Assembly: GCA_910584945.1 (NCBI GenBank) | Contig: CAJUDY010000001.1 | Span: 155,279 to 219,278 of the forward strand | Source: an uncultured Lachnospiraceae bacterium | Lineage (GTDB): Bacteria; Bacillota; Clostridia; Lachnospirales; Lachnospiraceae | Length of the DNA stretch: 64,000 nt | Direction of reading: 5' to 3' | Shown here: in pieces, positions 26,030 to 33,664 of the stretch | How the letters are laid out: the number at the start of each line of letters is the position of its first letter | How positions within the stretch are numbered: the first letter of the stretch is position 1 | The notes under the pieces: model-generated | Databases searched by the model: none | Told to the model about the DNA's origin: nothing | The model's input: only the letters and a program-made list of their open reading frames with translations | Made by a program: the position numbers and the translations under genes

Positions 26030-26135
26030 TCCGTCAGGCATCTGTCCTCATAGCCCGAAGATTTGGTACTGCAACTGCTTCGGCATGTACGACCAGATAC
26101 TGGTGAAAGCAAGAAGGATTATCAATGAGGAAGCA
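26030..26135 (+). pseudogene. Possible 3' relic of a second NlpC/P60 gene
   Basis: In one frame this stretch reads FGMYDQILVKARRIINE, resembling the end of the intact hydrolase (SGMYYRTPVRARRIIND). The DNA after it repeats the same terminator hairpin. No catalytic part remains. It suggests an ancient tandem copy largely removed, perhaps when the Rpn element arrived. A short match, so moderate confidence. Confidence 0.5.
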
Positions 26136-26143
26136 AAAAAATC

Positions 26144-26182
26144 AGAGCACAGGGAGCTTAGAAGAGTTCCTGTGCTCTTTTT
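26144..26182 (+). terminator. Terminator shared with the NlpC/P60 gene
   Basis: AGAGCACAGG pairs with CCTGTGCTCT, then TTTTT. The left arm and flank are nearly identical to 24811-24824. Confidence 0.8.
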
Positions 26183-26242
26183 GGCGCAGAAAAGTATGAT
26201 ATAAAAATATCACGTAATTTACAAAAAAATCAATTCATAGGA

Positions 26243-26271
26243 TTGACATTGTAAAAAAAATATTTTATATT
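26243..26271 (+). promoter_or_regulatory. blaI promoter with candidate BlaI operator
   Basis: TTGACA, a 17-bp spacer and TATATT. The spacer holds ATTGTAAAAAAAATAT (26248-26263), found identically at 28709-28724 before the ABC exporter, and with small changes in the minus-strand promoter at 28639-28667. Confidence 0.65.
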
Positions 26272-26301
26272 TATTTTATTGAAAGGAATGGTGTTTTGAT
26301 T

Positions 26302-26727
26302 ATGAAGAAAGAACAGACCTATAAGCTGACCAATCGGGAATATGACATTCTGAGAATTCTGTGGGCGTCCGAAGATCCGCTGACTGCTTCCGGGATCGTG
26401 GAGCGCGGGAACGATCTGCCGGTCAACACGGTCCAGGCGATGCTCAAGAGACTACTGAAGCGGGAGCTGATCCATGTGGACCAGATTGTATACAGCGGCA
26501 CGGTCCTGTCCAGGGCCTATCGTCCGTCTATGTCACAGGAAGACTTTGAGACGAGGAGATATGTGGACAACATGAGCCGGATTCAGGGAGAAGATTTTTC
26601 CTGTTCCCAGTTTGTCGCTGCCTTTCTTGGCCAGGAGAAGGATCATCAGAAAGTATGGAAAGAGATTGGGGAGTTGGAATCGCTTCTGGCGCGGAAAAAA
26701 CAGGAGATCAAGGAAAAGGGAAGGTGA
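26302..26727 (+). CDS. BlaI/MecI/CopY-family repressor
   Basis: A 141-residue winged-helix repressor from ATG 26302, which follows AAAGGAATG. The pattern LTNREYDILRILWASEDPLTASGIVE and VNTVQAMLKRLLKREL is the BlaI DNA-binding domain; the C-terminal part is the dimerisation and cleavage region. Partner M56 proteases inactivate such repressors by proteolysis. Here the partner gene that should follow is only a stub (26735-26842), while an intact M56 gene lies nearby on the minus strand. Confidence 0.9.
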   Translation: MKKEQTYKLTNREYDILRILWASEDPLTASGIVERGNDLPVNTVQAMLKRLLKRELIHVDQIVYSGTVLSRAYRPSMSQEDFETRRYVDNMSRIQGEDFSCSQFVAAFLGQEKDHQKVWKEIGELESLLARKKQEIKEKGR

Positions 26728-26734
26728 GTAAATC

Positions 26735-26842
26735 ATGAATTTTTATACCATCTCCTTTCTATGCGCTGCCGCCGTGCTGCGCCTGCTTTTAAAATCTATA
26801 TGCGAGAACATATCAGGGCATGTCGCCGTATCTCAGAATTAA
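26735..26842 (+). pseudogene. Stub of an M56 (BlaR1/MecR1-like) gene
   Basis: An open frame of 35 codons. Codons 1-18, MNFYTISFLCAAAVLRLL, match the intact M56 protein (27464-28573) at residues 1-3 joined to 38-52, so 34 residues were lost in frame. The match ends at about 26790, where a relic of the Rpn element begins. It sits where blaR1/mecR1 normally follows blaI. Non-functional. Confidence 0.8.
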
Positions 26843-27085
26843 AATTAAATAGGGCGGGTAGTGTAAAGGGGAGGAGTCCCGCCGGAGGGAGTTACACTCC
26901 GTTTATTGATCGCGGATGGAGAGAAACGAGGGGAGAAACGTGGGATTGAGCTTGGAACTTTGAGGGAACGGAAGAACACTGAGCGGGAGAGAAAACGTGC
27001 GGAACAAGAAAGAAAAAGAGCAGAGATGGCGAAAGCCCGAGCGCAGGAGCTGGAGCGGATGCTGAGCAGCAGATAGGACATACGG
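26792..27085 (+). mobile_element. Internally deleted copy of the Rpn element
   Basis: From AAATCTATATGCG the sequence matches the leader of the intact Rpn gene (about 24970-25070). It jumps to the GGAGTTACACTCC segment of the coding region, then to the 3' end encoding the charged helix and the stop. The first join lies at GGAAGGAG-like direct repeats present at both ends of the missing part. It is inserted in the M56 stub and is probably inert, unless mobilised by an intact copy. Confidence 0.8.
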
Positions 27086-27088
27086 AAT

Positions 27089-27149
27089 AAAGACCTTTGC
27101 GGTCTTTTTTACAGCGTAATAGAGCAGCCGCCTCTTTGGTGACTGCTCT
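27089..27149. terminator. Two hairpins between converging units
   Basis: AAAGACC/GGTCTTTTTT is a terminator on the plus strand, and AGAGCAG/CTGCTCT follows. They lie beyond the 3' ends of the Rpn relic and of the minus-strand M56 unit. The rest of the gap up to 27221 shows nothing recognisable. Confidence 0.65.
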
Positions 27150-27221
27150 ATCACATTCATAAACATGGATGCTTGCCAGGAAGACTTTAAGGTTGTAAAG
27201 AGGGCGCTTGGGAAATAGATA

Positions 27222-27458
27222 TTATCCTACCAGTTCCCAGTCACCGATCCATCTCTTTTGTGTTTTATTATACAGACGGCGGTATAGTCTTCCGTCAAAC
27301 GACTTATAACGCCACACAATTAAATCGGATCGGGGAGCAATTGAGTTTTTCATTTCAAATACAGGTGTATTGGATGGCTCTGCAAAGCAGGGAAAGGAAG
27401 CCGTAGATAATATGATGACAAAAAGTAATGATAGAACAAGTCTTTGCAAATTTTTCAT
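27222..27458 (-). CDS. Small secreted protein linked to M56 protease
   Basis: 78 residues from ATG 27458; an upstream in-frame TTG would add three. The N-terminus is a clear signal peptide (KNLQRLVLSLLFVIILSTAS, then CFAEP). The mature part is about 50 residues with a Trp/Tyr/Arg-rich end: WRYKSFDGRLYRRLYN and WIGDWELV. Similar short proteins with this W-R-Y-K...GDW pattern are, from memory, common beside BlaR1-like genes in Lachnospiraceae; their role is unknown. It directly follows the M56 gene, so it may be a partner or substrate. Confidence 0.7.
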   Translation of the reverse strand: MKNLQRLVLSLLFVIILSTASFPCFAEPSNTPVFEMKNSIAPRSDLIVWRYKSFDGRLYRRLYNKTQKRWIGDWELVG

Positions 27459-27463
27459 AAGTA

Positions 27464-28573
27464 TCAATCCTCCTTGATTGGTATCTGTTCGTCAAATATT
27501 GTACGTACGGTTACAAGATATTCTCCGTCATGAATCACATCGTAAGTTCCATCTTCGTTAGGACGAAAATAAGTGTCGGAAGCATCCATGGAGAAGGTAC
27601 CCTCCGGAAAATCATAGTCCGGTTCCAGAATAATGGTATAGGATAACATGAACAAAGCCATGACTCCCGCCAGAATCACACAATTGACGCCGCCCGCTTT
27701 TGGTGTCGTCTGTTGCGTGTTCAGTATCCGCTTAATCCGGTCTGTAAATCCGGAAGAACCAAAAGAGATTCCACCGGCACAAATACTAGATTTTCTAGCA
27801 TCATACTCCATGATCTTAAGCAGGCACTCGGAATAATTGATTCGATGCGTTTCGGTCAGAGAAGAGACAGCCTCTTCATCTGCCTTGAATTCAAGCAGCC
27901 GATGAAACTGCTTTTTTAGAATCGGCAAAAACGGATTCCAAAAGTACAGGTCAGACAACAACTCAAAAAATAAACGAAGAAGCAGATGCCCCCTGTAATA
28001 GTGCGTAAGCTCATGGCGGAAGATAAAGCACCATTCTTCCTCGGACAGCCGAAGATCCGGTATGACGATGGCAGGAGTCCGAATGCCGACGATCAATGGA
28101 CTGGATAGGTACGGAGCCATGAGAAGCCGGACAGGCGCCGGATTTGGGAAAGCGGCATTGCAGATCTTTAAAGCCCGAAGTGCGTTTTCCTCTTCTGCCT
28201 CCGGAAGCTCCTTCACTGCCCGCACGGTCTTCTTCCAGGTGTAAAATGAATGAATGAACTTTGCGGAAGAACCGACAACCCACAGAATCGGCAGCAGATG
28301 CATGTAGTCGATGCGGGTATGAAAGATATTCAACTCATGGTGATTTAAAAAATCATGTAGACCATACCAGAGATGGTAGATACGAACAGAATAAGTAAAG
28401 GGAAACTCGAAAGGGAAAAGCAGGCGCAGCACGGCGGCGGCGCATAAAAAGGAGATGGTATAAAGTCTCAGACGACTGTTCGCCACACAGAGGCGAAGCA
28501 GAAAGGCTGCTATGCATATGAGGAGACTGCTGATAATCAAAGTATTGAGTACCGTGGACAGGGAAAAATTCAT
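27464..28573 (-). CDS. M56-family membrane metalloprotease (BlaR1/MecR1-like)
   Basis: 369 residues. Membrane segments near 8-28, 36-58 and 92-112 are followed by a zinc protease domain with HELTH (187-191) and a downstream glutamate in EFKADEEAV. A further membrane segment lies near 305. The large penicillin-binding sensor domain of BlaR1 is absent; only about 55 residues follow the last segment. It should sense an envelope signal and cleave the BlaI-like repressor. Its promoter duplicates that of blaI, but no repressor gene precedes it. Confidence 0.88.
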   Translation of the reverse strand: MNFSLSTVLNTLIISSLLICIAAFLLRLCVANSRLRLYTISFLCAAAVLRLLFPFEFPFTYSVRIYHLWYGLHDFLNHHELNIFHTRIDYMHLLPILWVVGSSAKFIHSFYTWKKTVRAVKELPEAEEENALRALKICNAAFPNPAPVRLLMAPYLSSPLIVGIRTPAIVIPDLRLSEEEWCFIFRHELTHYYRGHLLLRLFFELLSDLYFWNPFLPILKKQFHRLLEFKADEEAVSSLTETHRINYSECLLKIMEYDARKSSICAGGISFGSSGFTDRIKRILNTQQTTPKAGGVNCVILAGVMALFMLSYTIILEPDYDFPEGTFSMDASDTYFRPNEDGTYDVIHDGEYLVTVRTIFDEQIPIKED

Positions 28574-28638
28574 GGTTTCTCGCCTCCATTCAATCCTTCT
28601 TAATTCATAACCAAAATACCATTCTTTTCAACAAAATA

Positions 28639-28667
28639 AATATAAAATAATTTTTTTATAATGTCAA
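28639..28667 (-). promoter_or_regulatory. M56 promoter, duplicate of the blaI promoter
   Basis: On the minus strand TTGACA, a 17-bp spacer and TATATT, embedded in about 60 bp nearly identical to 26241-26304, including the start ATGAA of the lost blaI copy. The M56 start follows about 30 bp later. Confidence 0.75.
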
Positions 28668-28708
28668 TAATCTATGTTGATTTTTTGGAAATAATGTGAT
28701 ATTCTAAT

Positions 28709-28731
28709 ATTGTAAAAAAAATATATTATAG
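28709..28731 (+). promoter_or_regulatory. Candidate BlaI operator before the ABC exporter
   Basis: ATTGTAAAAAAAATAT is identical to the spacer of the blaI promoter, and TATTATA follows. It lies about 95 bp before the ABC exporter gene. No good -35 hexamer was found. Confidence 0.5.
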
Positions 28732-28818
28732 ATACATATTTTAAGCTATAAAGAATCTTAATGGGTGATATGCTTTTAGGACCAATTCGGGTCTGCGGAT
28801 CATAATGAGAAACACAAT

Positions 28819-30507
28819 ATGCAGAAGAAAAAGGAAACAAAAAAGATAAGCAGTATGGATATGTTAAGAAAATTAAAACCTTATCTGAACCTGACCTTTC
28901 TGCAGGGAAGTATAATCCTTCTGGGTTGGCTGTCGGAAATGCTGATTACCATGTTTCGGCCGAAGATGATCGGACTTTTGACGGATGAAGGTTTGATCCA
29001 TCAAGATTATACAAGGCTTTGCATTTGGCTTGGCGTTCTCGTCTGTGTTTCTTTGATCGCATATGGTAATGAAATCATTCATGCAAATGTATTTGCAAGA
29101 GTCGGCAGGCAGTTTGCAAGAAATCTGCACCAGGCGTCGTTTGAAAAGATGATGAGAATACCGATCTCTTATTTACAGAAGCGGAATCCGGCAGAAGTGT
29201 TTTCTACAATGAATGTGGATATCAATCAGATCACGAGACTGGCTGATAACAGCAGTTTCCGAACGATTGTTTTTCTGTTTCAGTTGGCAGGCGGTCTGAT
29301 TGGACTTGTATCTCTGAACTATGTAATGGCACTGGCTGTTTTGGCTGTCATACCGATAAAACAGATCACGATTCTAAAGTTTGCAAAAAACAAGAATCAA
29401 CTGTCTGATCTATATATCAGGGAATGGCAGGGATTCAGTGAATGGTATGGGGCTCAGGTCGATGGGATGCAGGAAATTAAGTTATGGAATCTGTATTCCA
29501 GGAAGACGCAGGAGTTCGGAAAGCAATACAACAAATTTTTGCATTTGTCCTATCAAGTAGCCATATGGGACAGTATCGAGCGCGGTGCGGAGCAATGTCT
29601 GAATCTGCTCCTGGAGGTCGTCATTTATTTGGGGTGCGGCTATTGGGTCTGCAGCGGCAGAATGAGCGTAGGAAACGCCATTGCTTTTTTGTCCTATGCT
29701 TCCTATGTGTCCGGACCTTATGGCGTGATCGCACAGATTCCATATATATGGGCAGACATCAGACCCTCCATAGAACGTTTTCTCAACTTCCTGGATATAG
29801 AGGAAGAACAGCTGGAAGGCATAGAGATGAACACCGGGGAAGAGGCGGAGACTCCCGCTGTCGAATTCCGGAATGTGACGTTTGGGTATAACGAGGAACA
29901 TACGGTATTAGAAAATATCTCTCTGAAGATAAAGAGGCAGGAAAAAATCGCCATCATTGGGGATAATGGCGAAGGAAAATCAACACTGATTCATTTATTG
30001 CTGGGACTGCTTATTCCCAAAACCGGCACTATATTTTTTAAAGAAAATACAATGGATGATATGGGGCTGATCAGATGGCGGGAGCATTTTTCGCTGGTCA
30101 GTCAGAAGCCGTACCTTTTTCCGGATACGATAAAAAATAACATTGATCTGGAGGAGCAAAAATCCATAAAAGAACTGGAAGATTTACTGTCTTGTTATGG
30201 TATGGGGACATTTATTGAGAAATTTCATGGCGGAATGTCTTATCGGATCATTGGAAACAGCGCAAATTTGTCCGGCGGAGAGAGACAGAAAATATCTTTT
30301 TTAAGAGCAATGTCGAAAGAAGCCGATATTGTGATACTGGACGAAGGATTTTCGAACTGTGATGAAGAGACCCGAAAATTGTGCCGCCGGATATTGCTGG
30401 ACCCTGATTTGCCAAAAACTGTTATACTGATCAGTCACTATGAAGAAGACATCCGGGGCGTGGACTGCGTTTATAAATTAAAAAACCATCAGTTGTTCAA
30501 ATTATAA
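28819..30507 (+). CDS. ABC exporter, fused permease and ATPase
   Basis: A 562-residue half-transporter: six membrane segments in residues 1-320, then the nucleotide-binding domain with Walker A GDNGEGKST, signature LSGGERQK, Walker B VILDE and an H-loop in ISHYEED. The D-loop after Walker B (GFSNCDEE) is atypical. There is no C39 peptidase domain, so any leader must be removed by another enzyme. It opens the RiPP locus, next to the Cys-rich precursor, and probably exports the mature peptide. AT-rich compared with the ABC trio downstream. Confidence 0.88.
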   Translation: MQKKKETKKISSMDMLRKLKPYLNLTFLQGSIILLGWLSEMLITMFRPKMIGLLTDEGLIHQDYTRLCIWLGVLVCVSLIAYGNEIIHANVFARVGRQFARNLHQASFEKMMRIPISYLQKRNPAEVFSTMNVDINQITRLADNSSFRTIVFLFQLAGGLIGLVSLNYVMALAVLAVIPIKQITILKFAKNKNQLSDLYIREWQGFSEWYGAQVDGMQEIKLWNLYSRKTQEFGKQYNKFLHLSYQVAIWDSIERGAEQCLNLLLEVVIYLGCGYWVCSGRMSVGNAIAFLSYASYVSGPYGVIAQIPYIWADIRPSIERFLNFLDIEEEQLEGIEMNTGEEAETPAVEFRNVTFGYNEEHTVLENISLKIKRQEKIAIIGDNGEGKSTLIHLLLGLLIPKTGTIFFKENTMDDMGLIRWREHFSLVSQKPYLFPDTIKNNIDLEEQKSIKELEDLLSCYGMGTFIEKFHGGMSYRIIGNSANLSGGERQKISFLRAMSKEADIVILDEGFSNCDEETRKLCRRILLDPDLPKTVILISHYEEDIRGVDCVYKLKNHQLFKL

Positions 30508-30583
30508 AAGCAATTGATGTTTTTTATACAGGGTCGCTTAGATCTACATAGACCTGAGTACGAAAGAAAGGAGGAAACGGATG

Positions 30584-30787
30584 ATGGAGAAAAGACTGTT
30601 GAAAAAGAGATCCATTATAGAGGAAGAGACGGTGATTGCAATGAGCAGAAGCGATTGTCAGAGGAACTGTGATAACCAAGCGACTTGTGGCTGCGGCAGT
30701 ATGCCCGGTGAATATGGAAGATCATTTGATGCCAGTTCGCACTGGCATTACGATGGCGAATATAATCGTTATATACATCTTCCGTAA
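30584..30787 (+). CDS. Cys-rich RiPP precursor, CLI_3235-like
   Basis: 67 residues from the second of two tandem ATG codons (30581 and 30584) after AAGGAGG. A charged leader (KRLLKKRSIIEEETVIAM) precedes a core with four cysteines, C-x3-C-x5-C-x-C, in SDCQRNCDNQATCGCGS. A Gly/His/Tyr/Trp-rich tail lacks cysteine. A lysine-rich start, then ETV-x-A, then a Cys cluster fits what I recall of the CLI_3235 bacteriocin precursors (TIGR04065). The neighbouring radical SAM enzyme would modify it. The family match is by memory. Confidence 0.7.
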   Translation: MEKRLLKKRSIIEEETVIAMSRSDCQRNCDNQATCGCGSMPGEYGRSFDASSHWHYDGEYNRYIHLP

Positions 30788-30847
30788 AGTGCTTCGTCTA
30801 TGGCTGTGCAGTGCAAATTGCAGAGCATGAGAATCCGAAAAACCACT

Positions 30848-30879
30848 TGTGCGCTCTTGGCCTATGCTAAGAGCGTACA
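30848..30879 (+). promoter_or_regulatory. Hairpin after the precursor gene
   Basis: TGTGCGCTCTT pairs with AAGAGCGTACA over 11 positions with one G-U pair. There is no U-run. It could be a partial terminator or 3' stabiliser that raises precursor mRNA over the transporter genes. Confidence 0.55.
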
Positions 30880-30894
30880 AATCAGGAGGCATAT

Positions 30895-32346
30895 ATGATC
30901 TTACTGCAAAGAAGTATAAAAGCGCTGCGTTACCACTGGAAAAGAACCCTGCTGGTGATGGCAGTGTACACCGTTCTGTTTTCCCTGCTTCTGCTCATGG
31001 CGGTCTTGAACATCACTTCCGAGCAGCAGATCTGGGATACCCAGATGGGTATCGGCAATTCGGTCCTTGTGCGGAAGGTGCGGCTGGAAGATCCGAATAG
31101 GCGGGACAGCCTGAGCATGTTCAAGGAGGAGGAGGTACAGACGCTGACTACGGACGCAAGGGTGGCGTCCTACAACCTCCTGGTCAAGGGAGGCGCCAAC
31201 CTGACGGAGGGGACGCCGTACATCGCGGATCAGACGATGTATGACGATCTGCTTAGGAGAGTTCCCGACTTGGAAGAGCGGGATGATAACGCCCAGTTCA
31301 TCGGTGTGACCGACAGCCAGTATTCCGTCTTCTTTTCCGGCGCGGGCTTCTGCCTGATCGACGGAAGCGGCATCACCCGGGCCGATGAAGGACAGAATGT
31401 GGTTCTGATCTCGGAAAAGGTTGCCGCGATCAACGGGTGGCATGTGGGAGACCGCATCGCCCTCGCCACGACAAAAAACTATGGTCTGTCAAAGGGCACC
31501 CCCTTCGAGGCCGAGATCAAGGGAATCTATGCCTGCCCGGAGGATTCTTTTATCCGGGACACCGTAGAATATACGCCGGATGGTCTTCCGGAAAACTATA
31601 TCTTCATTCCCCAGACCACCATCACGGCCATGGAGCCGCTCCTCTGTCAGGTCAATATGGTCTTTCTTTATCTGCAAAGCCCGGACCTGATCGAATCGTA
31701 TATCGCGGATATGAGCGGGGAACTGGGCGACGTGGCGGAGGACATCACTCAGAGGGGATGGCATGTACAGTTTCGGTATACCTGGGACGAGGAATGGAAT
31801 CAGATCGTGAGCGCTCCGTTTCAGGAGATCAGCCGCGTGACGGGAGCGGTGATGGCGGTGATTCTTCTTGGAACTCTGGCCGTCGTGATTCTGATCTCTT
31901 CCGGAGAACTCCGGGAAAAGAAAAGGGAGCTGGGCGTCTGGCTTGCCTGCGGGGAAAGGAAAGGCAGAATCCTGACGCAGACGCTTCTGGAGAAGCTGCT
32001 TCCCATCGTCGTCGCCGGGGCCGCGGCGCTTACCATCAGTCTGGCGGCGGCAGGGCCGGTCAGCCGGATGATCGTCTCTGATACTTCGGAGCAGTTCAAC
32101 CGGCAGATCCAGGAACAGCGCCAGGAAGTCGGCTTCTGGGAAATATGCTACATCATGGAGGTGGAGCTGCGCGCCGGGAATTACGACTATTTTTATGTGA
32201 GCAGTCAGGTGGATCTGTACCGGAGCCGGGGAGCGATCGCCGGGGCCGCGTGGGGGGGCTTTGGCCTTCTGGGAGCCGTTCTGGCGCTGCAGATTTTCCT
32301 GGCCATGGGCAAAGATCCAAGGACGCTTCTGGGCGATACCCAGTGA
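30895..32346 (+). CDS. FtsX-type ABC permease 1
   Basis: 483 residues with one N-terminal membrane anchor, a large extracytoplasmic domain (about 45-305), then three membrane segments near 315-340, 365-390 and 445-470. The motif ELREKKRELGVWLACGERKGRI is the FtsX/MacB coupling region. The start follows AGGAGG. Together with the next two genes it forms a complete MacB-like transporter, likely for immunity against, or export of, the peptide. It is GC-rich like the core genome, unlike the exporter before it. Confidence 0.85.
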   Translation: MILLQRSIKALRYHWKRTLLVMAVYTVLFSLLLLMAVLNITSEQQIWDTQMGIGNSVLVRKVRLEDPNRRDSLSMFKEEEVQTLTTDARVASYNLLVKGGANLTEGTPYIADQTMYDDLLRRVPDLEERDDNAQFIGVTDSQYSVFFSGAGFCLIDGSGITRADEGQNVVLISEKVAAINGWHVGDRIALATTKNYGLSKGTPFEAEIKGIYACPEDSFIRDTVEYTPDGLPENYIFIPQTTITAMEPLLCQVNMVFLYLQSPDLIESYIADMSGELGDVAEDITQRGWHVQFRYTWDEEWNQIVSAPFQEISRVTGAVMAVILLGTLAVVILISSGELREKKRELGVWLACGERKGRILTQTLLEKLLPIVVAGAAALTISLAAAGPVSRMIVSDTSEQFNRQIQEQRQEVGFWEICYIMEVELRAGNYDYFYVSSQVDLYRSRGAIAGAAWGGFGLLGAVLALQIFLAMGKDPRTLLGDTQ

Positions 32347-32375
32347 ATCCTTCGCAGAAATCAAGGAGTCAGAGC

Positions 32376-33659
32376 ATGAGAGGTGTAAAAAGAGGCATCA
32401 AAAATATCCTGTTTTACTGGAAGCGGAACCTTCTTTTCGGCGCGGCGTTTCTGGTGATCGCGGTGATCCTGGCGTTCATGGCGTCCATCCAGGGAAACGT
32501 GGCCGCCGCCATCGAGGAGACCGGCAGGAGGACGGATGCGACGCTGACGATCCGTGTCAGGGACGAAAGGGCGCTCAGCTATGATCAGGACATCTACTAT
32601 CCCCGGGAGCTGGTCCGGGAGCTGGAATCGTGGGAAGAGGTGAAAGGGCTGGATTACCTTGCGCTTGCCAACGCCCGCGGAGTGGATGTGAAGGAGGTTT
32701 TCTCGGAAATCCAGCAGTCTTATAGAGAAGCAGATGAGGAAGCGGGAAGAGAGCTTTACGAAAGCGAAGCAGAGAGAAACGCCGGACAGATCACCGTCAT
32801 CGGAAGCAACGATCTTGAAAAGACCTGGAAGTTTAAAAAGCGGGGTGTGGAGGTGACGGAGGGAGAAGGCATTTCTCCGGAAAACGCATCCCAGGCGACG
32901 GCGGTGGTCAGCGAACGCTTTTTAGAGTGGAACATGCTGAAGATCGGCGACTGGATCACGTTGGTCAACGCGTTTGACGAGGCCCGTACCATGAAGGTAA
33001 AAGTGATCGGAACCCATTCCGGGAATTACGACAGCGGATCGGTGGCGGACGCGGAGATGAACTACATCTATGTGCCGCTGGACGAGTGTCTGCGCTTCAA
33101 CGGAGGAGAGGTAGTGCAGACGACGGCGGTCGTCCGGGACCCGAAGGAGATCGGGGCGCTTAAGGAGAAGCTGCAGGACTTTCTGGGAGAAAGATACGCG
33201 ATCCAGGAAGACAGTATGCGGTATCTGAAGGCGGTCACTCCCCTGCGGGGGGTACAGAAGGTATGCGGGCTTATGCTCGGGATCACCTGCGGGATTCTGC
33301 TTTTGATCCTGGTCCTGGTCATCGGAAGAATGTTATTGAATCTGAGAAAAGAGATCGGGCTCTGGAGGTCTCTCGGAGAGACGAGGCTGATTCTGCTGGT
33401 GCAGACAGGGACCGGCATACTGCTTCCGATCTTTGCGGGAATGATCGCAGGAGACGCGATGTCCTGCTGGCTGGAGTCCTGGTTCGCGGCGGGCATGGCC
33501 TGGCTTTTGCCCTCTTTTCCGGATCTTGTCTTTCGCCTGTCCCGGCGGGCCATCGGGCAGATCACGGGAGTGACGTTTCTGGCAGCGGTCCTGATTCTGA
33601 TCCTGTTATTTTTTGTAACCACCGGAAAGAAAGCAACGGAATTGTTGAGAGAGGAATAG
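32376..33659 (+). CDS. FtsX-type ABC permease 2
   Basis: 427 residues from ATG 32376, preceded by AAGGAG. The upstream in-frame stretch overlaps permease 1 and is not real. One N-terminal membrane segment, an outer domain, then three C-terminal segments; LRKEIGLWRSLGETRLI is the FtsX coupling helix. It pairs with permease 1 in a heterodimeric channel driven by the ATPase that follows. Confidence 0.85.
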   Translation: MRGVKRGIKNILFYWKRNLLFGAAFLVIAVILAFMASIQGNVAAAIEETGRRTDATLTIRVRDERALSYDQDIYYPRELVRELESWEEVKGLDYLALANARGVDVKEVFSEIQQSYREADEEAGRELYESEAERNAGQITVIGSNDLEKTWKFKKRGVEVTEGEGISPENASQATAVVSERFLEWNMLKIGDWITLVNAFDEARTMKVKVIGTHSGNYDSGSVADAEMNYIYVPLDECLRFNGGEVVQTTAVVRDPKEIGALKEKLQDFLGERYAIQEDSMRYLKAVTPLRGVQKVCGLMLGITCGILLLILVLVIGRMLLNLRKEIGLWRSLGETRLILLVQTGTGILLPIFAGMIAGDAMSCWLESWFAAGMAWLLPSFPDLVFRLSRRAIGQITGVTFLAAVLILILLFFVTTGKKATELLREE

Positions 33660-33664
33660 AGCGG

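Noticed and set aside
32145..32375. Upstream extension of the second FtsX permease
   Set aside because: It lies in another frame of permease 1 and encodes Gly/Arg/Ser-rich junk; ATG 32376 has AAGGAG.
33263..33664. Upstream extension of the LolD-type ATPase
   Set aside because: It overlaps permease 2; the real N-terminus begins at ATG 33665.
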